Origin: Triplophysa rosa
Lineage: Eukaryota > Chordata > Actinopteri > Cypriniformes > Nemacheilidae
Direction of reading: 5' to 3'
Assembly: GCF_024868665.1 (NCBI RefSeq)
Contig: NC_079892.1
Span: 9,622,251 to 9,686,250, forward strand
DNA length: 64,000 nucleotides
The notes under the pieces were generated by a model that did no database searches, was not told the DNA's origin, and was given only the letters and a program-made list of their open reading frames with translations. Positions within the stretch are counted from its first letter, which is position 1, and every line of letters begins with the position of its first letter. This document shows, piece after piece, positions 1 through 13,500 of the stretch. Both the position numbers and the translations under genes were made by a program.

Positions 1-342
1 CCTGCAAGCTGTCCTCAACGCGACGCGTCTCGTCCGGTGTGCAACTCCGTTAACTTACATGCCGCTTTGTTTGTTTACGTTGCACTGAAAGCCCAACTGT
101 CACCACTACAGCCTCGATTATGAATGTACATGTAAGATTTGTTGTTTGGTCTCCCTGCCATAGTTAATCAAGTGTGTGTCATGACTCATGGCCTCCATGT
201 CTCTGATAAGCATGGCTCTTTAAGCTGGTGCACCGCTGGTGTAACTTTGTTTTTCTTTTGTGCAAGTTGCAACAGTTCCGTTCTGTGCAACAGAAACACG
301 CGGTGTAACAGATCCTTTACGATTAATTAACCGTGTTGTTTA

Positions 343-448
343 TAAAGGGATCATATGGCGTTTTTGAACGTTAAATCGTGTATACACATTGCATTACATC
401 TAAAACAAATGATAAGATTCGTTTTAGCCGTGTCATATGACCCCTTTA
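343..448. mobile_element. Internally deleted MITE, TIR TAAAGGGGTCATATG family (106 bp)
   Basis: Ends TAAAGGGATCATATG and CATATGACCCCTTTA are inverted repeats. The inside matches the left 90 bp of the 556-bp element at 41378-41933 in reverse, then jumps to the other terminus, so this copy lost about 450 bp. A TA duplication is possible. Confidence 0.8.
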
Positions 449-496
449 AGCGTGGTTAATAGTGAAATTTGGTCATCTATGCATCCCTAAGCAGAA

Positions 497-546
497 ATAA
501 GTAAGATAAAATAAATTTAAAATAAGATAAAATAATAAAATAAGAT
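497..546. repeat. AT-rich (TAAAATAAGA)n-like tract
   Basis: Irregular TAAGATAAAATAA units immediately left of the LINE-2 copy. Confidence 0.7.
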
Positions 547-629
547 ATTGAAGTCAATCAATTATGCAATCAATTTCAGTATTTTTTAAAGAAACTTACA
601 TTTTTGGACAAAATCTGAGATTCATCTCC

Positions 630-3600
630 CATAAGATGGCACTTCAGATGGCTGCCTCGGTGTGGAGCTCTCCAGTTGTTTTAGTGTTTTTGTTTGTCCT
701 GTTTTATGTTTTTCCCATACAGTCAGTTTCACAAGAGATGAACTGCTGAACATTCAGCAGTGCACACCATCTGATCTTTTACCGGTTTTTGTTTATTCAG
801 ACTTTTTACTTAACATTGTAGTCGGAGGCGCAGCAGCGCTGCTAAAGCACTCCAGGACTCGCAAGTGTGGGAAGCGAGCCGGCGCGCTAATCAGGCTCAG
901 AAAGCGCAGCTTTAAAACTGCGCTGCCTAGCATACATCTGGCGAATCTGCGCTCTCTGCCAAACAAAACGGACGAACTTCTACTTTACTGAACAAATAAG
1001 GTTTTTTCAAACTCTGCTGTTTTTTGTTTTCGTGGAAACGTGGCTGAATGACTTCATCCCGGACAGTGCACTACATCTGCCCGGCTACCAGCTGTTCAGA
1101 GCGGACCGCGACGCAGAATCAATGGGGGAATCGCACGGTGGTGTGGTATGTTTCTACATCAATGAAAAGTGGTGTACAGATACAAAAGTGATGAAGAAGA
1201 TGTGCTGTCTCGACCTAGAAGTTTTCCTCGTTCATTCTCGGGTGTGTTTACATTCCACCGCAAGCGCACGTGAGCGTGGCGTTACAACAGTTCACTGATC
1301 ACTCTGTTATTATTATTCTTCGCGACTTTAATCAGGCAAAACTTACACTCGAGACGCCGAAATACAGACAACACATCACATGCCCTACTAGAGACAAAAA
1401 TATTTTGGACCATTGCTACACCACAATAAAGAATGCATATCGCTCTGTCCCTAGAGCAGCTTTAGGACTGTCTGATCACTGCCTGGTTCACCTGATCCCA
1501 GCCTACAGGCAGAAACTAAAATCTGCCAAACCTATGGTGAGGACTGTTAAAAGATGGACCAACGAAACAGAGCGGGCCTTACAAGCCTGTTTCGAGTGCA
1601 CCGATTGGAGTGTTTTTGAAGCTGCTACTACCGATCTGGACGAGCTCACAGAGACTGTAACATCATACATCAGTTTCTGTGAGGATTTGTGCATTTCTAC
1701 TAGGAGTTCCTGAAAAAATACAACAATGATAAACCATGGTTCTCAGCAAAACTCAAACACATTCGCCAAACCAAGGAGGATGCCTATAGAAAAGGGGACA
1801 AAGTCTTGTACAGGCAGGCTAGGAACACATTGACAAAGGAGATCAGAGTGGTTAAGAGAAACTACTCTAAAAAGTTGGAAAACTGGTTTTCAGCCAACAA
1901 CCCTGCGTCTGTGTGGAAAGGCCTGAAAGATATCACTAACTACAAGCCACTATCCCCCAATTTTGCAGGCAATCAACACCTGGTCAATGATCTGAATGAC
2001 TTTTACTGCAGATTTGAAAATGCTAACTTTACACCTCACACCAACTCTGACATTCTCTCTACACAACACCTATCACCTTCAGTCACCCCACCTCCTGCAC
2101 TTCAGATCAGTGAAGAGGAGGTGTGCCGAGTCTTTAGGAAACAAAAGACAAGAAAAGCACCAGGCCCAGATGGTATCTCCCCAGCCTGTCTTAAAAGCTG
2201 TGCTATTCAACTGGCCTTCATCTTCTCACAGATCTTCAACAGATCACTGGAGCTGTGCACAGTTCCTTCCTGTTTCAAGCGCTCCACCATAATCCCCATC
2301 CCAAAGAAACCCAACATCACAGGACTGAATGATTACAGACCCGTCGCTCTCACATCTGTGGTCATGAAGTAATTCGAGAGACTGGTACTGGCCTATCTGA
2401 AGGAAATCACAGAACCCTTACTCGACTCCCTGCAGTTTGCCTACAGAGCAAACAGGTCTGTTGAGGATGCAGTTAACATGGGACTGCATTTTGTCCTGAG
2501 ACATCTGGATAGACCAGGGACCTACAGTAGGATCCTGTTTGTGGACTTCAGCTCCGCTTTCAACACCATCATCCCATCACTGCTCCAAAGTTAACCCAGC
2601 TATCTGTTCCTGGCTCTATCTGTCAGTGGATCACCAGCTTTCTGACAGACAGGCAACAGTTAGTGAGAATGGGGAAACTCACATCCAGCACCCGCACAAT
2701 CAGCACTGGCGACAGCCATCCCCCCCCCCCAGGGTTGCGTTCTCTCCCCATTGCTCTTCTCCCTGTACACCAATGACTGCACTGCCTAGGACCCTTCTGT
2801 CAGACTTCTGAAGTTCGCAGACAACACCACACTCATTGGCCTCATCCAGTATGGTGATGAGTCTGCGTACAGACAGGAGGCTGAGCAGCTGGCTGTCTGA
2901 TGCAGTCATAACAACTTGGAGCTGAACACACTTAAAACAGTGGAGACGATTGTGGACTTCAGGAGAAACCCCCCTGCACTCCCCATCATGAACAGCACTG
3001 TGGCAGCAGTGAAGTCATTCAGGTTCCTGGGCACCACCATCTCTCAGGTCCTGAAGTAGGACAATCACATTGGCTCTATTGCTAAAAAAGCCCAGCAGAG
3101 GTTGTACTTCTTACATCAGCTGAAGAAGTTCAACCTATCACAAACTCTGTTAAAACGGTTTTACTCAGCAGTCATAGAGTCTGTCCTCTGCACATTCATT
3201 ACTGTCTGGTTTGGCTCAGCCACAAAGTCAGACATCAGAAGACTACAGAGGACGGTTCAGACTGCTGAGAAGATCAATGGTGCTCATCTGCCCATCCTCC
3301 AAGAACTGTACACATCCAGAGTGAGGAAAAGGGCTCAGAAAATCACCCTTGACCTCTCTCATCCATGCCATCATTTCTTCACAATGCTGCCGTCTGGTCG
3401 GCGCTACAGAGCACTGAGCACCAAAACAACCAGACACAAAAACAGCTTCTTCCCTCAGGCCATCTACCTCTTGAACAGTTAAATGTTTTTTACCCACCGT
3501 GCAATAATTCGCAATATATATGCACTAATAAAAGCTGTATATAGCACATACCTTGTACATACAATAGTCTATTCTTGTTTTTTACTTGTACATATTTACA

Positions 3601-3828
3601 TACACACATAGCTTTACTCTCTATATCTTTATCTTATGTTTATTGTATTGTATTTCTTAATTTTTTATACCCATAGGCCCTTATTTAAATCATCTGTGTA
3701 CTGTTTTCTATTGAGTTATGGTCTCTGTGTACTGTTGTTTCTGTGTACTGGATGCTCCTGTCACCAAAACAAATTCCTTGTATGTGCAAACATACTTGGC
3801 AATAAAGCTCTTTCTGATTCTGATAATG
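630..3828 (+). mobile_element. LINE-2 (L2/CR1 clade) retrotransposon, nearly full length but inactivated
   Basis: Broken frames encode an endonuclease part (TWLNDFIPDSALHLPGYQLF at about 1032; LGLSDHCLVHLIP near 1460) and a reverse transcriptase (RKAPGPDGISPACLK near 2150, NDYRPVALTSVVMK near 2330, ILFVDFSSAFNTIIP near 2535, then FADDTTLIGL in a shifted frame near 2815). The C-terminal block FNLSQTLLKRFYSAVIES runs to 3480. The 3' end carries AATAAAGC and TTCTGATTCTGATAATG, a decayed L2-type short-repeat tail. Many stops, frameshifts and an internal loss near 1250 show it is dead. It lies antisense in cadps2 intron 3. The 5' limit is approximate. Confidence 0.85.
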
Positions 3829-4927
3829 CAAATTGTCATCTGCCGTCCACTGCATGTCAATTATGAGAAAAAAACAAGAAAACAAAACTTTTATGTGATG
3901 TATAAGTCTATCATTAAGTAATTTGTAATGACTGTCACAATTCTACAACTTACCGCTATATACTAATTGTACAGGAAAGTGCTGAAACTGTTACTATGGT
4001 TACCATCTCTGGCAACACAACTTTGTGAACACCTGTTTACAGCCAGGTCAAACACTCTGACTAACTTGTAATCTTTTGTAATTTGCATATACTAAAATAT
4101 CATTTGAAAATCTTGCTCACTCTCACTTAGGGGCAGACCGCTCCAAAGCAGAATTTCTATCCTAATTATACATTCAAATGTAACATTTTTCCTATTTTGA
4201 ACTTCTTCATATTTTGCACAGGAACATAGTTCAAGTAGTTACCTGCTAAGGTAATTAAGGTCATCAGGGTTCAGATCAAAGAACCAAAGAACCGCCGCTT
4301 GAGGGAATTCAGCTTTCAGTAAATCAACTCAGATCATATCAGAAAATCTCCATTCTGTCATTTAAATTGACGATATTGATGAAATACAACTGAGGTCTTC
4401 AGATTACAATAGATCACGTTGTTAGCTTTATTGGAATGGAATAGAATTTGTCCTATTATTGCGCCTAGTGTTTTCAACTTTACTGTTGTTAAAATCAATA
4501 TTGTTTTTATAAAAGGTCTGGACATCCACATTGCCCGCTTTCTCCAGCTGTTGTCATCCCTCATGAATTTACATTTCTTTGCCCTTTTACAACATGTGTA
4601 TGGCTGATTTATTGAATGCTGAGCTACCAGCTAATGACGAATCTAACATTCAGGCGAACAAACTTTTAAATGTCACCTGACACGGATCCATACAACACAC
4701 GCGGATGCTTAAATTCTTAATAAGCGCCGGCATGGATCAGCAGCGGTAGTTCAAGCTGGAGTTGATTGGAACCATGGTGCAACTCCACCTCATTATTCTA
4801 TAACAATGTACTGGTACAAAGGATGAAACAAAGCAAGAAAACGCAGCTGGACCTTCATGTTTTAGTGAACCATATTAGAAAATATATTAGAGTCTTTACA
4901 TGTGCAGTCATGAAAATCAATACCTGT

Positions 4928-5363
4928 TAGGGCTGCGCGATAATTTATCGCGATACTACTAAATCCTATTGAAATCAAGCTGGCTGCAATATGCAATGTG
5001 TCAAAAAATTAATGCGTAGCTTGTCCGTGAAGCACGTCTCTGGGATCAGTAGGAAATGCTGCTCGATCTACAAGCAGTGCGAGTTTGAGTCACTTATGAT
5101 GTGCATTTGAAAAAGCAACACCCGTCAAACATAATCATTATAAATATACTTTATTATCATAAAAATACCTGATGAGGCTTGAGTAACAGTGATAAAAATA
5201 TGTCTATAGGAACGTTTTATGGTCTTCTTCTGCAGTGCGTATTTGCAGTTTCCGCACGAGAGCGCCCTCTGGCTTTCGGATGCAGCAGCATTTTCCCGTA
5301 CTTCACTCAAAAGCTGTGCATAAATCACGTGATAGTTACTGTCAGTTTATCGCGACAGCCCTA
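4928..5363. mobile_element. hAT-type non-autonomous element (436 bp)
   Basis: Perfect 8-bp target duplication ATACCTGT at 4920-4927 and 5364-5371. Inverted ends TAGGGCTG and CAGCCCTA, with the subterminal motif TTTATCGCGA repeated in inverse. Confidence 0.9.
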
Positions 5364-5927
5364 ATACCTGTGCAGAGTAATTTGTAGTAATGACAATTTT
5401 AGAGAGATAGAGTAACTTAGGGAAGAGTTTTGGTCGGCCGTGATCCTTCTTTGTGAAAACGAAAGTAAACTTTTAAATATTAGTTCAGTACAGAGAAGGA
5501 TAACAGTCCATCCGTGTCTTAATCTTTATTTGTGTTAAATACAACAAACACAGTACAGCTGTTGCTTTACACTTCATTGCTGAAAACGTCTTTCCATTAA
5601 AATGTCACTGCAAATGCTGCTCTCTGAAGGCTGAAGGTGCGCTCATCACATCACAGGGACGCAAAGCATATCTTGCCAGCTTGCTCATACATGTAATATG
5701 TAAGTAATGTATCAATACGTATTATATTCCGCCTTAAAACACCACTTCCCGAACGCTCCGCCTGTAATTCGTACATTGATGATTCCAACAATATCGTGTC
5801 TCTTATCTGTATTGGTATTGTTGTGATGTGATTCTCCTTCATTTAGAGTGATTTTTAAAAGTTATAACTTAATTATCGTTTTTCGTTATAGTGTGAACGT
5901 CCATTAAAGCTGGGTATATATCTCTCT

Positions 5928-6105
5928 GTTTACTATTACAATAATTAAAAAGCTATTTTTTTCATATTAATCACCAATCACACTACGCCAGGCTTGTCGG
6001 ACTGGTTTGTTTGTCGGACAGCATGGCGATCAGTCACGGGGGCACCAGATATCGGCATTATGATTTGTCAGATCGCCTGTCAATCAACCTGCTTGCGAAA
6101 GGTCA
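5928..6105. repeat. Dispersed repeat shared with 36430-36640 (opposite orientation)
   Basis: The segments CAGATCGCCTGTCAATCAAC and TTGTCGGACTGGTTTGTTTG recur in reverse complement near 36450-36555. Family not recognised; the ends are not defined by inverted repeats. Confidence 0.7.
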
Positions 6106-6256
6106 ATTGCTAATTCAAATCTAACCATAGCTATATAGGATTAAAGAGGTGACTGAGTGTGCTTAAGAGGATGGTTTGAGATGCATACAAGATGCAAAGT
6201 GTAAATTCATCATGTTGTTCATGACCATACTACTCTAAAACTGAACTACACCCAAA

Positions 6257-6681
6257 GGGGCCATTCACACAGCACGCATTTTTCAATTCCAATGCGCTAC
6301 TCTTCCATTGTTTTTCTATGTAAACACACATTTGACGGAAGTGTATGACCGTTATGCTTGCATCTTGCGTCTTTTGCAACGCCTCGCACATGAGCATCCC
6401 GTTTTTAAGATGACGTGCCAAATGAAAAGAATTTTAACTTTTAAACGCAGCGCTGCTCAACAATGTCAGTTCCAAAGCAGTGGACCAATCAGAAGAATTT
6501 GGAGGCGGGGCAAGCATTGCAAACTTCTGTTTACAGTAGCAAGTTGGCATGACATGGCAACATGGTGGAGGACTCGGGCGTCTCGAGACCCTCGCGTTCG
6601 ATGCTGCGCTTTATAAAACCATTCCTGAGCGCTGCGTCTCGTTTTTTTAGACGCAAAGATGCGTTCTGTGTGAATGGCCCC
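6257..6681. mobile_element. Non-autonomous DNA element with GGGGCCATTCACACAG inverted ends (425 bp)
   Basis: Left end GGGGCCATTCACACAG, right end CTGTGTGAATGGCCCC, both flanked by AAA. Similar to the Harbinger-like GGGGCCGTTCACA ends seen in cyprinids (inference). A related element is at 37489-37878. Confidence 0.8.
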
Positions 6682-7738
6682 AAAGTCTGCACGAGAGCGA
6701 GTGAAATGATATACCCTGTGAAGACTAATATAAAGGTCCCCTCTGCTTTTGGGCAAACATGAGATCTCAGTTAGATGCCAAACGTGCTAATTACTGTCGG
6801 GCTCGACGTGCCTAATCACGCTAATCTGCTATCTGTAATTGCGATGAAAAGGGAAGTCTGTGAAGACCACCCACCACACCATCCTCTCCCCTGGGTGAAG
6901 GCTAGTGAGAGATAACACACGAGGGCAAGCCAGCTGAACAGTTTCCCATCAACCCCTGACCTTTCTGGGATGTCTTCAAAGAGTCTGATGAGAGGGTAAA
7001 AAGCCACCTGTGCTCAGGTGATTAAGGTAAAGGGCAAGGGATTAAAAAGCACTGAACTGCTTAGCGTAATTGAGGACGAGTATTCAAACAACTAACACAA
7101 AATGTACATTACATAAAAATTACAGAAAGCTAAGCAATTAGCCCTTGAAATGTGATTAGGAAGCAATGTTTGCCTCCACAGATCTGAGTATAAAGGGGAT
7201 TTAGAGGAGGAGTATCATTAACAGATCTAAGGATTCCCTCACCTACAAAATCAAGGTGATAGCAAATTCACTGCTTACTTTTAGTGTTATTTTCAGATTT
7301 TTTTAAGGCAACCATATTCACTCTCATGCCAAGAAATAAATCATATAGGTGAAATGTTTAGGAGCTTAGGAAATCATATTCGTCTTTGAAAGCTCACAGA
7401 CATTCACAGGAAACTATTTCAATAGCAGTCAAATTCAATAATTGCAAAATAATACATAATTGCGCGTCTTTCCTTGTTTTTTTTGGCATGTGATTTATGT
7501 GAAGATGGACATTTATAAGAAGGCCTAAAACCCTTAAGAGTTAGTCTTGGAGAAATGAATACAAACAAACATACAGAGGACAAAAACAATTTTGCGGACA
7601 GTCCAGCCTGATCTCACAGAAATCCAAACTATTTTACAAGGTTAGATATACGTATCAATATGTACAATGTGAATCATACAAAAACATATGATTATTAGAA
7701 AATCGCCATACTGAAGCCCCTCCCCTAACCCCACCCCT

Positions 7739-9750
7739 TAGGGATTCTCATTTCGGTTAATTTTCCTAACCGACAATCTTTATACCAACATTAAACGTTA
7801 ACTGATAAGATTTTAATATTAAACTGGCATTAAATAAAAATGCATGCTGCGTCACATTTCGAAGCCTGTGGTCTCCGGAGATCGCATCTGTTGGCATCAT
7901 ACGCCTTCGAATGCGACCTCCGGAGGACACAGACTTCAAAAGGAGAGAGAGAGCTACAGTTGAAGAGTGTCTGTGACCCATTAAAAATGGAAAAAAACTA
8001 ATTTCAGAGATTTATTTTAACGTCCAAACAGCAGCATACAGAATAGATCAACAACAGCATTTGGATTCACTCATTATCAAATTTTCACGAACCTGCAGCG
8101 TATTGGACAATGGGGAAAAACTAATATAAAAAGCATAAAATAAATATGCAAAAAATAATTAAATACTTAATAATAATTAACAAATTATGACAAAACGAAA
8201 ACATAGAAGAACCGGCTAAGTTTTTTTTCCGTCAGAAAGTTTTTCTGTTAAATAAAAATAGCAGACCTACCTCAATCCAAAGCTTTGCTAGTTTTTATTT
8301 ATTAAAGTAACATGTTTACAGTATGTGTTGTGGGGACAGTCTGGAGCCTGTTGACAGTTAGACCCGCGGAAGTAAACACCCTTTCAGATGGCACGGATTG
8401 ACGGATGTCCCGGGAATGCAGAGATAACGCCTCGGGAAGAGCGTTTTATTTGCTTTCCACCAGCCAGGATTAATATCCAAAGAGGGCACTTGGCAATGGC
8501 CACATGTGTCTTAGCTAAACAGATATGAATCAAATCTGCTATACCCACACAAAATTCAAACATTATTTATTACTTATTCATTATTCATATTGAGTATTTT
8601 AATGTCACGTCTAAAATAATGCAGGGAAACCACGGGTCGTGCAGTTTTTCTTCTTTCCAAAGCGTAAGGGAGGCTTCCGATGCTAAGCATCCATGAGATA
8701 AGTTTATGTAAAGGATCAATTTATTTCTAGCACCAAAATTCCATTACTGTAGCTCTGCTATTCGCTTTGCTTGCCTGGGCTTTATTTCGCTGTTGTGAAG
8801 ACATGCCGGGAAGACAGAGAATGAGCGCGATTGTCGCACGCCTACATTTAAAACAATGAACGTGAGCTTGATCAAAATTTACTTGTCACGATTAGTGTAC
8901 AGAACCCAAACGCAGACAGTATAGCAAAGAGACTTTATATACATAAATCAAAAACCCACGAGGGGGCAAAACAGGAAATAAACCAGGAACCAAGGGAAAA
9001 TAAACAATGCAAACAAACACTTACGCAAGGGGGCAAAACAAGAACGAAATCAAAACCAACAAAGCTCACTCTTTTCTGGAACAGGACAAGAACAAGGCAG
9101 ACAAGGTATGAGTCAAACGGAATGAACGAGCACGGGACAAAAACAAGAGGGCTTTAAATAGGGGAGACTAACAAAGGATTATTACATAGGGCAGGTGACG
9201 GGAATCAACACTGATGGGAAGTTAAACGAGGAGTGGGGCGGGGTCAAAGACGAGACTTGAGAACGCATGACCATTGTAAACAAACAATGATCATGCGTTT
9301 CCACTAAAAACACGTGGGACTGTCATGACCCTGCCACAAGACTAGAAAATCATGACAAGGTGAGGCAGGATCATGACATAACTTGCGAGTGACGCACTCT
9401 GTTTGGAGAAGTAAAGCGCATATAAATGTGGCCTCAACATCCAGATGCATTACACTTGTCCAGTTTAGTCGAGTGGTTTGCGTGATCGGATTAATCTGTC
9501 TAAATAACGTTTTGAGGGCACACGTCATGAGTCAACACATGTAAAGCATATTTTTCTTTCACCTTACAGCAAACTAAAGAACATGTAGGCCTATGATTTA
9601 TTAGTTATTTAACAACATATTATTAATCTTATTATTATTATTATTTCATATAAAAATAAACATACCTTTTAAAGCATTTAACTGATAGTATTAATTGGTC
9701 AAAATGTTTATTTTCGGTTAACGGTTAAAGGGTCAAAATGAACTTCCCTA
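7739..9750. mobile_element. hAT-type element of 2 kb with a nested LTR
   Basis: Perfect 8-bp target duplication CCACCCCT at 7731-7738 and 9751-9758, with imperfect inverted ends TAGGGATTCTCATTT and AAAATGAACTTCCCTA. It inserted into an older repeat whose halves remain at 7615-7738 and 9751-9800 (GCCCCTCCCCTAACCCC / CCACCCCTAAACCTGATC). No transposase frame is visible. 8884-9378 is a later insertion. Confidence 0.82.
8884..9378 (-). mobile_element. Probable solo LTR (gypsy-like), nested in the hAT element
   Basis: 495 bp beginning TGTCA and ending TGACA on either strand, flanked by TTACT and TAACT (4 of 5 bases equal). On the minus strand a TATA-like CTATTTAAAGCCC lies mid-element and the end reads GCGTTTGGGTTCTGTACACT before CGTGACA, as in fish LTRs. 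No internal gag-pol region is present, so recombination between two LTRs is inferred. Confidence 0.6.
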
Positions 9751-9807
9751 CCACCCCTAAACCTGATCTTACTGGCCGGAAAGCAAATCGTATGAATTCA
9801 TGAGAAA

Positions 9808-10184
9808 TAGGGATGTAACAATATCATAATCTCACTGTACGATAATACCTCGGTATAAAGTCCACGATGCGATATTTGTTGCAATATTATGCCAAATGAT
9901 GACTTGGAAACGTGCCGTAAGCATCCTCTTTTCTTTATCCTCTAATCATAACTGTTGCTTAGAGGTATGAGTTATAGATGGGTAAAATGACCTAAAATTC
10001 CCTTTTATCAAATAAAATAATCGCACCAGATGGACCTTGACAAAGGTAACATCTATTTTTTTTCTAGCATTCTCTATGTTAGGCCCGGAAGACCTATCAT
10101 TTCATAGAGTCATGTGACCATGATAATATTGATAAAATTTTGCTATTACGATAATACGATATCGATAATATTGTTACATCCCTA
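9808..10184. mobile_element. hAT-type non-autonomous element (377 bp) next to cadps2 exon 3
   Basis: Inverted ends TAGGGATGTAACAATAT and ATATTGTTACATCCCTA; target duplication ATGAGAAA / ATAAGAAA (7 of 8). Its end lies only 78 bp downstream of the exon 3 donor. Confidence 0.88.
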
Positions 10185-10262
10185 ATAAGAAATAGCCACC
10201 TCATAAAAGTTTTAAAATACCCAAAAAAAACCTTGACATGCATGTGATTAGCAACAACTAAC

Positions 10263-10595
10263 CTGAAGCGCATTGTAAAGCAGCTGATGTTCAAACTTCT
10301 TGATTCCCAGGATCTGCTGAAACATCTCATAAAGCTGCTCCTTGCTGAGGATAAGCTCGGACACGGCGGTGAATGGCATGCGTCCCTGTGACCTCCGCTG
10401 GTCCTCTTCTCCTTTGTAGATGGCGTCATATTTAGTGATCCAGGAGCTTAGGACGGTCTCTTTGCTCAGGCCGTCGATCTCAGGCAGGCTGCGCACGCGT
10501 CTCTCGATGTTCTTCTTGAAGACCTCGCGGAAGTCGCTGGCAGAGCAGCCTCCGCTTTGGACCATGCGAGTCACTCGCTCGCACTTCAGGAAGCC
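10263..10595 (-). CDS. cadps2: cadps2 coding exon 3
   Basis: Encodes 111 residues (141-251), from [18 protein letters not shown] to HQLLYNALQ. The acceptor is TTCTGGCAG|GGC and the donor CAG|GTTAGT. Conserved blocks include [20 protein letters not shown] and [16 protein letters not shown]. The opening residues [10 protein letters not shown] differ from the VFLKSDRVAR I expect in the family. The next exon should begin near LDN and lies left of position 1. Confidence 0.93.
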
Positions 10596-13500
10596 CTGCC
10601 AGAAGAAACAGTGACAGATATAGTTTATCTGTACTCTTTCGTCACAAAATAATCCAAGACATTATTAAAAGACATGATGTTTTCGTGATATTTTTCTACA
10701 AATAACCTCTACATGAATATGCTTACTGAATAAACATACATGACATGTTTATATTTTAAGCAATACTTCTCATTAATAAATTGGTTTATAAATTCTGGAT
10801 TCTGCTGAGCTTGTCACAGTGCATTATGGAAATGGCTTCTCTATGAAAAAGCACAGAACTGACCTGGGTCAACAAGTGGTTTTATCCATTCTGTGATAGA
10901 GATAAATCACAAACTGTATTTCCCAAGGAATGTATTAAAGCAAAAGAAACAACATCTCAGTTTTAGGAAAGTTGCTGATGCTTATGAGATAGCAAAATGC
11001 CCCTCTGAGAGAGTGACAGATCTACACACAAAAACACTTCACCACTTTTCACTTAATTCTTTTTTTAGTGACCTAAATATCTGGGGGAACTGAAGTTGCT
11101 GAGGCGTGTCGGAAGCAGCAGATGGAGACGAATCGCACCTCCTAACTGCGAGTAATGGAGCAGAACAAAGACACTTCAGCTGCCTCGTCTCAAGGAGGCG
11201 GGGGAATAAATCTGTCGAAAGCATCGTGCTCTGTCGAGAGAGATCGGAGCACAACGGGAAGGGAAATTCTCATATGGGGAAATTCCACACACAGCATTTA
11301 TAGCAGCAGGGATTAAGGATTTTTGTAATCCGTCGAGTGTTTTAAAACAGGTTTTTAAAAATAACAGATCAAATGACATAAGAGCCTGGACTGTGTATAG
11401 AAAATACCATCACACCTTAGTTGACAGACAGAATACATGTCAATACAAATCCTTATAAACATGATCAACACCTTGTTAAAAAAGGAATATTCAGTCATGT
11501 CTTACTCATGTCTCATAGCTTTTAAGATTTATGCTTTTTGAAAGACATATGACTATATACTTAATATGGATGGAAAAAAGCGTCACAAAAAAAAAGTTTT
11601 TTTTAAAAGTGTCACGTTGGTTTTAAACAATGTGAGGATGAGTAAATTATGCTACTTGGGGTAAATTCTTCTAAAAGAAAAATGCGAAAACAGAGACACT
11701 GCAGTGTTTCTTAGTATGTGATTAAGTCAAGGAGTGCCTTGCTTTTTCATAAAGAAAAATGTTTCTTTCCACTTTTTCCATGCTTCAAAAAATACAAAAA
11801 ACACACAGGTGAGGTGAGAGACATGGCACGCAACTACCTGTTCATTCCAGTGCCATTTAAAAACCGACACTATCTATACTGGACATGAGCAGCATATTGT
11901 GACTTATCATAAGTCAACCGTTCTCATTATAATCAAAGAACTGTCTGCACTGGAAGCATCTGATGCAACTTTAGTTGACCAACATCTGTTCAGCTCATTT
12001 TTTAACAACTTGCCATATCGACCATATCGAATTTTCATTACTGTAATAAGAACATGTCATTTGCATAACTGTAATACAGTAATAATAATCTGACAATCCT
12101 CCTGTCTGTAGACGGTTTTATCGGACGCATGTGCCTGACCCCAAGTTAACTTCTGGTCTGTGTTTGTTGATCGGTATGGCTAATTATATAACTATTTATA
12201 ATTTATATGAATATTTGACTGTATAATAATTGTATTAAATGAACAATTTGTTCAACTTTATTGAATATAACTTTTTTTAAATAAACAATGTGTTGAATGG
12301 GGCGTGTATCTTTGTCGCATTTAAGTTTAGCCAAGTAACGGTTCTTCGACTGGTAACTCTAGCTAGCAAGTTAAAATGATGTCTAGCCAATGTAATTTAC
12401 TTGTCATTTCTTTTGATTGTTTTCAGAAAAAATCCACAGGGACTCTATTCTTTGCGCATGTGTTCCGGAAGTTAAGTTTGGGCCACAAAAGCGCGCATTG
12501 CCAGGTAACGTTTGTTAATGTTTTCTTTAAAATCGTCTATATATAAAAAGTTTTGAGTAATGAGAACAATACTATGGTCACACTAGACTTTTAATTCCAT
12601 TTACTTCTATTTACAGTATATGCATGCAAATGCAACAGATCGGAAACGCAAGCATGTGCAGAAAAAAATGCATTTTGATACGTTCCAAAGGTCAAGTTTG
12701 GTGAACTCTGACCTGCGAATTTGTATGACGTGATGATGCAAGACCAATAGAAGATCGATGCACCACATTGTGACCTTTTCAATTGGAGGAAATGCTAATA
12801 ATAACATCACACAATGGAATTTTGTCCAATACAGCTTTAAATTTATAAAAACAACAGAGGAGTGAGGAGGTTTACAACACCGTGAGGAGGTTTACAAATT
12901 TTCCATTGCCATGAAAATGATACCATAAAAGATTATTTTCTATTGTACCCAATTTCCTGGTTTGATTTGATTTGTTGGGTGATATATGTCCCGGACAACT
13001 TCTAGACAGTTTTACGAGCTTTCAAAGACATGACTGAAAGCACCAGCGAGGATGCCCATTAAATTTCCTATAAACATTCACTGTTTACCAGGGAAAGCAA
13101 ATGCTAAATTCACATTAACTGACAGTGAAAACCTGAAATGGACCTTGAGCACTTAGTTCCACTTTAAAAGCTAGACAGCAAAAAAAAGGTTTCAATATGT
13201 AACTCACTTTCATTCCCCACCCCCCTCGTACCCATCCGTACACGCCGATGATTTATTGATTATGAGCGCTGGAGTACTCCAGCGGCACGGATTCATAACT
13301 CAAGTATCTAAAAAAAATGTATCTACAGACTGTTGCTGCCGAAACGCGCTCTATACAATGCTGTCTAATGCCTCCATTTTACGATGGTGCAAATGTCAAA
13401 CATTATTACTAATGAATCGGCCACCAAGGGATTTCCTCCTTCCCTGCTGCTTAACTTAATTGGCGGTTTAAAATCTCATTCAATTATTTATAACCGACGG

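Larger units (their letters stand above)
1..10262 (-). other. cadps2 intron 3 (part)
   Basis: No cadps2 exon is seen; the next one is left of the window. Contents are the LINE-2 copy, several DNA elements and AT-rich sequence. 3.9-4.9 and 6.7-7.6 kb hold nothing recognised. Confidence 0.8.
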
